Assembly: GCA_022819825.1 (NCBI GenBank) | Contig: JAJEGM010000013.1 | Location: 1-64,000 of the forward strand | DNA: 64,000 nt | From: Acidimicrobiia bacterium | GTDB lineage: Bacteria > Actinomycetota > Acidimicrobiia > Acidimicrobiales > Bin134 | Direction of reading: 5' to 3' | Shown here: piece after piece, positions 31,647 to 39,615 of the stretch | Layout: each line of letters begins with the position of its first letter | Numbering within the stretch: position 1 is the stretch's first letter | The notes under the pieces: generated by a model | What the model was told of the DNA's origin: nothing | Database searches by the model: none | What the model saw: the letters and a program-made list of their open reading frames with translations, nothing else | Program-made: the position numbers and the translations under genes

Positions 31647-34295
31647 TCAGAAGGAAAACTGGAGTTCTTCATAGCTGGTTGCCGGCTGCTTCGCCGCGGC
31701 ATCGGCCAGGCGTTTATGTGAGGTGGCGAGCGCCTGATACATCGTGCGCTCCCGCTCCCCCTCGGGGAGCACTTCTGCCAAAGCTCGGGCCACGTCCCAG
31801 AAACCAGGAATGGTCCCAAAACTCGATGTAGCCAGCACATCAACCACCTCGTTGGCCCGCCCCGCCTCCCAGAGCTGGGCGGCCACGTGCAGCACATCGA
31901 TCAGCGGGCTATCAGGCCGCAGCCGAATGTCGGAGCGCTCATGGGGGCCAAGCAGTGAGAAGTTCTTGCCCTTGCGGCTGACCATCCCACCGGGCAAAGT
32001 CACATCGTCGAGGCTCACTGAGAATGCCCGGGACAGTTTGATGGCCTCATCGGCGGGGACGGGCACCGTCAGGTATGCCCATCGCCAGGTGACGTAGAGC
32101 AGGGATCGGTCGTCAAGCACGCCGAGCGTATCGGCGGCGAGCAGGCGTCCCATCGCGTGGCGGGCAACTGCCTTGCGGGCCAGCTCCATGAGGTCGCCGA
32201 TGGACACCTCGGTTCCATCCAAGCGGGTGACCGAGCGATGGCGGGCGAACACCTCGAAGGCCGGGCCTATGGCCGATACGAAATAGTCCGCGCCTCGCAG
32301 CCCCAAGTCCTCAAACTCATTCAGCCGCTGGCCGACCACTCGGTTCAGCTCGGCCTCTACTTCGTCATAGAAGGCATCGCCGGCCTCGGTGTTGGGCCGG
32401 CACACCAGCACCACCGAACTGGCCAAGGTCGCCTTGACATGGGCCACCGTCCGCCCGGCCATCTCCGAGCGGATGGGCCAGGAGGTGGTGACGCTCAACC
32501 CGGCGACCCGCAGCGCGCGCAGCAGCTTCTCCCACGCCTTGACCGCAGTGTGGGCGAAAACCAGTGCCACCACCCCGTCGGGTTTCACCACCCGGGCCAC
32601 CTCCGACAGCGCGTCGGCGAGCCGCCGGTCGAACTCTTCTTCGGAGATATAGCCGTCCATGCCGGGGCGACAGCGATTCTGAACCACTTCTTGGGCTTTT
32701 GGGGTCCATGGGGTGGCGAAGTGCTCGGGGTACAAATGCCCGACCGAGCGCTTGAGCCACACGTAGAAGAAGTCCGACAGGTCGGAGTACATCACTGAGA
32801 AGTAGTAGGGCGGGTCAATGAGCACGGCATCGAACTCGCCATCGGCGAAGGGCATGGCCCGGGCGTCGCCCCGCAGCACCCGCGCCGGACCTTCGCCGGT
32901 CTGCGAGCAATGCTCGATCACCTTGCCGATTGCAGTCACCGCGTCGTCCCAAGAACCAGACCCAGTACGGAACGGGTAGTTCTCGCAGAAGTCCCACCGC
33001 ATCTGCACTGTCTGACCGGGAAACGTGCCCCGAATCGTCTCGCGGTTGGTGGCCCAACTAGAAAACGCCGAATTCCGGTCGGCCACTTTGTCAAGAGCGA
33101 AGGCAAGGTAGGTGGCAACCGCCCGAGCACGGTCCGCTACCATTCCCTCTCCCAGCATCTCCCTGTGGGCAGCGCGGATGTTGGCGCTCAGCGTCGCATA
33201 GAGCACCAGTTGCCGGTCGGTGTATAGCGACCGCCATGTGCGGTAGCCATAGGGCAAGAACTGCAAATTTCTGTAGCCGACCTCGTCAACCTGTTCATCG
33301 GGCAGGCGAGCCGTTCCGTCGTCGAACTCGTCGTCGACCAGGGCAGGAAGTTCGTCGGCCGCCAACACAGGAGCCTCCGACTCAACCGGAGTCGGCGCGC
33401 GATAGGTGCGCTCTCGCCCGTCAACGTCGCAGACGGCGTACAGCCGATAACCGAAACCGTGGGCTGTCCCGTGGGCTTTCACGTCGCGCTGGGGCGCGGT
33501 GACCGCCGAGATCGGGCAGGTGACGCTTCCCGCTGACTCGAATCCATCTCTCAGGGTCGGGTCGTCGGGAAGCTCGCCCTGATGGACTTCAATGTCCACG
33601 CCGTCCGGCGTCACCGAGGTAGTCACCCAGGCGTGGCGGCGCCCCTCAGCCAACAGCCGAGAGCTGAGAATCGGAATCTCGACCTTCCGGCCCGGGTCGG
33701 GACTGGGCATGGTCCGCACCCAGAAGTAGTAGGGAACCGGCGGGCGGCTTTCGGCGGCGGGATAGAGATGGGCCACAGCTTTTTCGGTTTTCTCGGCCAC
33801 CCACCCCGCCCATCGCTCAACGTCCACCACCAGGGTGTTGCGTCCGTCCAGGTCTGTATCCCCGAAGCGCTTGGGATAGTCAAGAGAGGCCAGCTCCACC
33901 AGATGGGCAACCGGGTTCAGGTCCATGGCTGTGGTGTCACAGCCCAGTCGCATGGCCTCCAATGGAATGGCGCCCCCGCCCGCAAAACAGTCGAGCACCT
34001 TCGGCGGCTGCAAATGGTCTTGCCGGATTCGCTTCTTGAGCCAACCCACCGCATCGTTGTAGAGCAGTCTCTTGGGGGGCATCGCTTCGGCGATCTTGGA
34101 CAACACTTCGCTGGCATCCGCGGCTTCGTCGATCAGCGCTGCCGCGGCCATGGCCCGGGCCATGGGCAGCGGACGACGGGCCCACCAGGTGTGCAGAGTG
34201 GAGATATGCCCGTCATGGGTGCGCTTGTCGGTGTCCGACGCGTGGTTGATTGCGGCGAGCGGGAGCGCCGCCTCGATCAGTTTCCGCCTGGTCAT
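31647..34295 (-). CDS. DUF1156-type adenine-specific DNA methylase
   Basis: N-term KLIEAALPLAAINHASDTDKRTHDGHISTLHTWWARRPLPMARA; VLDCFAGGGAIPLEAMRLGC; DAVLIDPPYYFSVMYSDLSDFFYVWLKRS. Confidence 0.9.
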   Translation of the reverse strand: MTRRKLIEAALPLAAINHASDTDKRTHDGHISTLHTWWARRPLPMARAMAAAALIDEAADASEVLSKIAEAMPPKRLLYNDAVGWLKKRIRQDHLQPPKVLDCFAGGGAIPLEAMRLGCDTTAMDLNPVAHLVELASLDYPKRFGDTDLDGRNTLVVDVERWAGWVAEKTEKAVAHLYPAAESRPPVPYYFWVRTMPSPDPGRKVEIPILSSRLLAEGRRHAWVTTSVTPDGVDIEVHQGELPDDPTLRDGFESAGSVTCPISAVTAPQRDVKAHGTAHGFGYRLYAVCDVDGRERTYRAPTPVESEAPVLAADELPALVDDEFDDGTARLPDEQVDEVGYRNLQFLPYGYRTWRSLYTDRQLVLYATLSANIRAAHREMLGEGMVADRARAVATYLAFALDKVADRNSAFSSWATNRETIRGTFPGQTVQMRWDFCENYPFRTGSGSWDDAVTAIGKVIEHCSQTGEGPARVLRGDARAMPFADGEFDAVLIDPPYYFSVMYSDLSDFFYVWLKRSVGHLYPEHFATPWTPKAQEVVQNRCRPGMDGYISEEEFDRRLADALSEVARVVKPDGVVALVFAHTAVKAWEKLLRALRVAGLSVTTSWPIRSEMAGRTVAHVKATLASSVVLVCRPNTEAGDAFYDEVEAELNRVVGQRLNEFEDLGLRGADYFVSAIGPAFEVFARHRSVTRLDGTEVSIGDLMELARKAVARHAMGRLLAADTLGVLDDRSLLYVTWRWAYLTVPVPADEAIKLSRAFSVSLDDVTLPGGMVSRKGKNFSLLGPHERSDIRLRPDSPLIDVLHVAAQLWEAGRANEVVDVLATSSFGTIPGFWDVARALAEVLPEGERERTMYQALATSHKRLADAAAKQPATSYEELQFSF

Positions 34296-37200
34296 GGCTG
34301 TGCCTCTGCGGCATCTATGACTGGCTGGGGGGCGACCCGATAACGCACATCGAGCTTGGATGACCAGGCGCTGGCCAATGCCTTGGCCGGATCTTGCACC
34401 CGATAGAGACGGGGATTGGGAGTGGCGCAGTCAAGCACCACATACAGCCAATAGTCATCTCCCAGTTCAAGGGCCTTGGCGAACTCCGACCAGGTCAGCT
34501 CCACACCGCCCACTCCGGCCCGGCCCTTCACCTCGATGCAGCGTCGGTCAATGCCCGTAAGGGAAAGCAGGTCGAAACCGATCTTTTGCGCTTCAACCGA
34601 TTTCACGATGTCAGCACCGCGCACATCGGTCTCGTAGCGCGTCGCCTCCCTCACCGCGATCTGCTCTATCTCACGGCTGGAGAATTTGCCAGTTGTGTCA
34701 ATGGGACCGTCGTCGCCCACGGTTTTGCTGGGAACCACCAGCGCCGTGGCAATGATCCGCACTGGACCGCGTTTCACATTGCGAGAGCGCCGGGCTTTGT
34801 CCAGACGCTCTTCCCGTTTCGCGGCGGTCTCTGCCGCCGCGAGCTCGGCTTGTCGGCGGCGGCCCTCTGCGCCGGCCACCCCGCGCTCAACCTCTGCATC
34901 GAGGTCTAGCAGGGCGGTTTGCTGACGGGCCGCTATCTCTGCGAATGCCTTGGTGAGGTAGTCCTCGGTGATTCGAACGACCCGAGTCCGCTCGGTGCTG
35001 GCCTGCTGGAAGTGAGGCTCGAACTCGTGCTGCCGCGCCCAGTTCACCACTTTGTCGACGTCGGAAAGAGTCATCTCGGGTACTTCAGCACCATGAATGA
35101 ACATGTCATACAGCAGCTCACGGCTTGGTCTGAGAGCTTGGCCCTGCGGTTCGGCAACGGTGGCAAATGCCCGGTGGACCATCTCGCCGGTGCCGTCCAC
35201 GCAGTCTCCGGTGAGGAAGAACAGGACTGCTGGCGCATCAACGTCGGGGGCGGCGAACACCGCTCCTGCCTCCACATCGGCCCGAGTGCGGACGATAACG
35301 GTGTTGAGCGCTGCATCGAAGAGGGGGTGGCCAGGACCGCATAGCTCAGCCTCTGGGACGGCGTGTTCGCCTCCGCCGCTGTGCGCCCGCAGGCGAACTG
35401 CTTTGTCGAAGGTGATGCGCTCATAGCTCGGATACACCTCTCGGGTTGCACCAGCGGCTCGAGACCCCGCTACCAGTTCGTCGGGCGTGCGGGTCACTCG
35501 CAGGGTGCCGGGGTCCAGCCGATCCTCGACTCTGCCTCCCAAAAAGTCCACTGCGTCGGTGAAGAACTTCTCGATGTAGCCGGGCGGGAGTCGTCGCTCG
35601 GCTGCCCGAGCAGCGGCTTCAGCTTGTGATTGCCAGTCGAGGTACCGGGTCGCCAGAGCCTCTTTGGTGAGCTCGCGGAACCTTGCCTCCGTCTCGGGAT
35701 CGGCTTGGTCTCCGCCAATGCTCTCCGCCGCGTCGTCAGGGCTGATTTCTTTGGCCAGTACCTGCTCGATCAACTCTGCCAGGCGATATCCCGCAAAGGT
35801 CTCCCCGATCACGTCGAACACCTTGTCCCCGAGAACTCGGCCCATATTCTCCAACTTCTGGAGAAGGGTGGCCAGCACATGGCCCTCAAGGGTGTTGGCG
35901 GCGACCATGTTGTAGATATGCACATCGCGGGTCTGGCCGATGCGGTGGATGCGGCCCATGCGCTGTTCCAATCGGTTCGGGTTCCACGGGATGTCGTAGT
36001 TCACCATCAGATGGCAGAACTGGAGGTTGATGCCCTCTCCGGCGGCCTCGGTGGCCACCATGACCTGGGCCCGATCCCGAAAGTCCCTTTCCGCGGCAAT
36101 CCGGTCTCCCAGCCTCATGCCACCGTGGATGGAAACCACATCGAAGTCTGGCGACAACTTCTCCACCAGATAGTGGAGGGTGTCGCGGTGCTCGGTGAAG
36201 ATCAGCAACTTGACCGACGGATCGTCGCTCAGGCCCTCTTGGCGCACCACTTCGAGCAACTCGTTCAGCTTCACCTCCGTGCCCGCTGCCTCAGCCTCCT
36301 CGGCCTGGATGAGCAGGGGGCGCAATGCGGTCAACTCCTCCTCCAGCTCCGTGATGGTTCCCGGTAACCACTCCTCGAGGGCTCTCTCTTCCATCTCCCA
36401 GCGCTCGTCTTCGTTGAGGTCGCCCAACTCGTCGGGATGCTGTTCGCCGTAGACGTCGGAGATGAACTCCTGGCGGCTCCGCAGATAGGCCGCGGGGTCT
36501 TCCAGCGCTTGTTCCAAGCGATTGACACGGCGCTCCAAGGTGCGCTTGATGGCCCGGAGCGACGACGCCAGCCGCCGCTGCATGGTAGTGAGCGCAAAAC
36601 CGGCAACCCGCGGGCCGCTCTCGCCTCGGATGCGAGCCAGTTCGGTGGACACAAAGCTGGTGACCGCTTCATACAAGTCCCGTTCCGCGCCCGCGAGGTT
36701 GTAGGCCACCGTGTGCGGGTGACGGGGCTTGAACAGAGCTTCGCCCCTCATGTCCACCATCTCCTCCTTGGCAACCTTGCGGTACTGGTGGGGATTCAGC
36801 GGCACATCGCCTGAAGGGCAGCGGTCGCCATAGGCGTCCGGGTCGAGCAAACGAAGCAGTCCCCACATTGATTCGTTGCGACCCGAGTGCGGCGTGGCCG
36901 TCAACAGGATCAGACGATGCGCCTTCCGGGCCACCACTTCAGCCGCCTTGTAGCGCTCGCTGCGCCTTTTAATCAGACCTTTGCTGTCGACATCAAGCGT
37001 GAACCCGTGAGCCTCGTCGACAATGGCCAAGTCCCACTCCCGCTCAGCTCCGGCAAACCCCTCCAACACCTCCTCTCGCCGGAGCAAATCCCGCGACACC
37101 ACCACCAAGTCGTGCTGATCCCAAGGGTTCTGTGTCGGGTGGGCATGCAACATTGCCGAGTCGAACTGAGTGCAGTGGATGTCGAACCGCTCGGCCAGCT

Positions 37201-37699
37201 CCCGCTGCCACTGCGGGCGCAAGTTGGCCGGGGTAACGATCAACACCCGATCGGCGGCATGGCGCAGCATCAGTTCCTTGATGTAAAGCCCAGCCATGAT
37301 GGTCTTGCCAGCGCCTGGATCGTCAGCCAACAAGAACCGCAGCACCGGCTCCGACAGCAGCGACCCATACACCGCGTCAAGCTGATGGGGCAGAGGCGAG
37401 ATATTCGACACGGCCAAAGCGGCCATGTCGTGGCGGAACATGTTCTCAATCCGCAGCGCCTCCACCCCCAGCCGAAATCGGCGGGGATCTCCGCTGAAGC
37501 GAACCGGTCCCGCCGATGACATCAGCTTGATCTCTGGTACTTCAGCCTCAGGTAGTGTGACCTCGCCCAGGCTGCCGTCCGAACCCCGATAGACGATCTC
37601 CCAGAATGCCCCCTGGGTGACCTGCACCAGCGTCACCACATCATCGTCCCCAGGCAAACACACCCGGGCGCCCTTCACCAGCTGGTCAGGATCGGCCAT
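34292..37699 (-). CDS. SNF2-family helicase with C-terminal DUF3883/PD-(D/E)XK-like domain (DrmD-like)
   Basis: LADDPGAGKTIMAGLYIKEL, IVDEAHGF, LTATPHSG, NRLEQRMGRIHRIGQ; C-term GFDLLSLTGIDRRCIEVKGR. Start placed at MADPDQLVKG; ORF opens at 37747. Confidence 0.88.
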   Translation of the reverse strand: MADPDQLVKGARVCLPGDDDVVTLVQVTQGAFWEIVYRGSDGSLGEVTLPEAEVPEIKLMSSAGPVRFSGDPRRFRLGVEALRIENMFRHDMAALAVSNISPLPHQLDAVYGSLLSEPVLRFLLADDPGAGKTIMAGLYIKELMLRHAADRVLIVTPANLRPQWQRELAERFDIHCTQFDSAMLHAHPTQNPWDQHDLVVVSRDLLRREEVLEGFAGAEREWDLAIVDEAHGFTLDVDSKGLIKRRSERYKAAEVVARKAHRLILLTATPHSGRNESMWGLLRLLDPDAYGDRCPSGDVPLNPHQYRKVAKEEMVDMRGEALFKPRHPHTVAYNLAGAERDLYEAVTSFVSTELARIRGESGPRVAGFALTTMQRRLASSLRAIKRTLERRVNRLEQALEDPAAYLRSRQEFISDVYGEQHPDELGDLNEDERWEMEERALEEWLPGTITELEEELTALRPLLIQAEEAEAAGTEVKLNELLEVVRQEGLSDDPSVKLLIFTEHRDTLHYLVEKLSPDFDVVSIHGGMRLGDRIAAERDFRDRAQVMVATEAAGEGINLQFCHLMVNYDIPWNPNRLEQRMGRIHRIGQTRDVHIYNMVAANTLEGHVLATLLQKLENMGRVLGDKVFDVIGETFAGYRLAELIEQVLAKEISPDDAAESIGGDQADPETEARFRELTKEALATRYLDWQSQAEAAARAAERRLPPGYIEKFFTDAVDFLGGRVEDRLDPGTLRVTRTPDELVAGSRAAGATREVYPSYERITFDKAVRLRAHSGGGEHAVPEAELCGPGHPLFDAALNTVIVRTRADVEAGAVFAAPDVDAPAVLFFLTGDCVDGTGEMVHRAFATVAEPQGQALRPSRELLYDMFIHGAEVPEMTLSDVDKVVNWARQHEFEPHFQQASTERTRVVRITEDYLTKAFAEIAARQQTALLDLDAEVERGVAGAEGRRRQAELAAAETAAKREERLDKARRSRNVKRGPVRIIATALVVPSKTVGDDGPIDTTGKFSSREIEQIAVREATRYETDVRGADIVKSVEAQKIGFDLLSLTGIDRRCIEVKGRAGVGGVELTWSEFAKALELGDDYWLYVVLDCATPNPRLYRVQDPAKALASAWSSKLDVRYRVAPQPVIDAAEAQP

Positions 37700-37761
37700 T
37701 CTGGTTCCAACATCGCCCCCCGAGCATCCGAGCACTCTACCCACCACCGGTGACGCTTGCT

Positions 37762-37792
37762 CCGACGCTCCTCGGCCCCCCGCGTGGTTGTC
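37762..37792. repeat. Right copy of the 31-nt imperfect direct repeat (riboswitch 5'-half remnant)
   Basis: ccgacgctcctcggccccccgcgtggttgtc. Confidence 0.7.
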
Positions 37793-37826
37793 TGCTCATT
37801 CTCAGTACATTTCCATGTAAGCTGAG

Positions 37827-37870
37827 CTAGACCGCACCGGGCCTTTCTTGCAGGCCCGGTGCGGTCCTAG
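37827..37870. other. Strong hairpin (about 17 bp, one bulge, 9-nt loop)
   Basis: CTAGACCGCACCGGGCC-tttcttgca-GGCCCGGTGCGGTCCTAG; no T-tract. Confidence 0.7.
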
Positions 37871-37895
37871 GAGACAGCAGAGCTTCCTCCCTTAT

Positions 37896-37968
37896 GGGGC
37901 TACCCGTGGTCGGGCCGGTGAAGGACTTGACACCCGGCCGGGAGGGTTCGATCCCCTCTAGCTCCACC
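37896..37968 (+). other. tRNA-Ala/tmRNA-like element (acceptor and T arms intact, non-canonical middle)
   Basis: GGGGCTA...GAGGG-TTCGATC-CCCTC-TAGCTCC-A-CC; 7-bp acceptor with G3:U70-type pair and 5-bp T stem; no standard D/anticodon arms. Confidence 0.5.
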
Positions 37969-38051
37969 TAGCACCCTATACGGTGGTGATGCCGTACACC
38001 ACCCCTTTGCCCCGAGCGGAGCAGCCGCCCAGGTTGCGTTTTCTCGGTACT

Positions 38052-39575
38052 TCACCGATGCTCTAGATAGCGGTTGATGAGGGATTGGGTTGAGGAGTCT
38101 CGGGTCGGGTTGGGGTGGGCTGCGCCAGTGAGTTCGGCGGCGATGTCGGTGGCCAGTGTCTTACCCAGTTCGACTCCCCCTTGGTCGAAGGGGTTGATGC
38201 TCCACACGGTGGCTTGAGTGAACACTTTGTGCTCGTAGAGAGCCACGAGCTGCCCAAGAGTGCGGGGGGTGAGCTGATCGGCGAGCAGGACGGTGCTGGG
38301 CCGGTTGCCGGGGAACTGGCGGTGGGGATCGCCAGCGTCGGGGGCGCCGAAGGCCAGGGCCTCGGCCTGGGCGAACAGGTTGGCCATGAGCAGATCATGG
38401 TGCTCGATGTGGGAGTGGTTCGGGCGACAGAAGCCGATGAACTCCACCGGGACGATGTCGGTGCCCTGGTGCAGCAGTTGGTGGAAGGCGTGCTGGCCGT
38501 TGGTTCCCGGCTGGCCCCACACCACCGGGCCGGTGGCGGTGGGCGCTGGGGTGCCGTCGGCCTGTACCGACTTGCCGCTGCTCTCCATGTCGAGCTGTTG
38601 GATGTAAGCCGGAAACAGGGCTAGCTCTTGGGAATAGGGGAGCACGGCATAAGTGGGCCAGCCCCAGAAGTTGCGGTTCCAGATTCCGATGAGCCCCAGC
38701 AGGGCGGGGAGGTTCTCGGCCCACGGGGCGGTGCGGAAGTGCTCGTCGATGTGGTGCATCCCGGCCAGCATGTCGGCGAAGGCGTCGGGCCCGACGGCGG
38801 CCATAAGGCTGAGCCCAACTGCGGAGCCCAGCGAATAGCGGCCGCCTACCCAGTCCCACATGGCGAAGACGGCATTCGCGTCGATACCGAACTCTCGGGC
38901 CTTGTCAGAGCGGGCGGTGACGGCGGCAAAGTGGCTGTTGGCCGCCTTTGCGCCCACCGCGTCGGCGACCCAGGCTCGGGCAGTGCGGGCATTGGTCAGC
39001 GTCTCGGTGGTGGTGAAGGTCTTGGACACGACAATGAACAGGGTTCGGGCTGGGTCCAATCCACGGGTCACCTCCCGGAAGTGGGCTCCGTCAACGTTGG
39101 ACAGAAAGCGCACATCTAGCTCTTGGTTGACGTAGGTCGCCAGTGCGGCTGTTGCCATGGCTGGCCCCAGGTCCGATCCGCCGATGCCGATGTTCACCAA
39201 TGCGTCCCACTTACCGCCGTGAGCTTCGGAGGCGAAAGCGGCCATGCGGTCAAGTTCTTCGCCAACCTCGGGTGGTGGGTCGGGTCTGCGTAGGGCGGTG
39301 TGCCAGGCGGGACGGCTCTCGGTGAAGTTCACCACTTCCCCCGTGAGCATGTTCACGATCCATTCCCGAAGCCTGACGCCATCGGCCAATGCAGCAAGTA
39401 GCGCCACCGTCTCGTCGGTCAGGCGGTTCTTGGAGTAGTCCAGCAGCAAGCCGTCGGCCTCTGCGGTCAACCGCTCGCCCCGGTCGGAATCGCGGTCGAA
39501 CAGATCCCGCAGGTGTACGCCCCTCAGAGCGTCCCGATGGGCGCTCAGTGCGTGCCACTCGCCGGTGTCATGCAT
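38052..39575 (-). CDS. pgi: Glucose-6-phosphate isomerase
   Basis: VNIGIGGSDLGPAMA, FIVVSKTFTTTETLTNARTARAW, WDWVGGRYSLGSAVGLSL, NPFDQGGVELGK. Confidence 0.97.
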   Translation of the reverse strand: MHDTGEWHALSAHRDALRGVHLRDLFDRDSDRGERLTAEADGLLLDYSKNRLTDETVALLAALADGVRLREWIVNMLTGEVVNFTESRPAWHTALRRPDPPPEVGEELDRMAAFASEAHGGKWDALVNIGIGGSDLGPAMATAALATYVNQELDVRFLSNVDGAHFREVTRGLDPARTLFIVVSKTFTTTETLTNARTARAWVADAVGAKAANSHFAAVTARSDKAREFGIDANAVFAMWDWVGGRYSLGSAVGLSLMAAVGPDAFADMLAGMHHIDEHFRTAPWAENLPALLGLIGIWNRNFWGWPTYAVLPYSQELALFPAYIQQLDMESSGKSVQADGTPAPTATGPVVWGQPGTNGQHAFHQLLHQGTDIVPVEFIGFCRPNHSHIEHHDLLMANLFAQAEALAFGAPDAGDPHRQFPGNRPSTVLLADQLTPRTLGQLVALYEHKVFTQATVWSINPFDQGGVELGKTLATDIAAELTGAAHPNPTRDSSTQSLINRYLEHR

Positions 39576-39615
39576 GCCCGCAGCGTAACCGGGCGTTTGG
39601 TGCCCGCTTGGCCGA

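Noticed and set aside
24728-37747. Prophage or conventional integrative element
   Set aside because: No integrase, capsid, portal, relaxase or transposase genes seen; flanking repeats are the only mobility evidence.
37590-37970. Full-length tmRNA (ssrA)
   Set aside because: 3' end is ssrA-like, but no tag ORF or GGGGCTGA-type 5' region at the right distance, and the space overlaps the helicase gene; kept only as a tRNA-like element.
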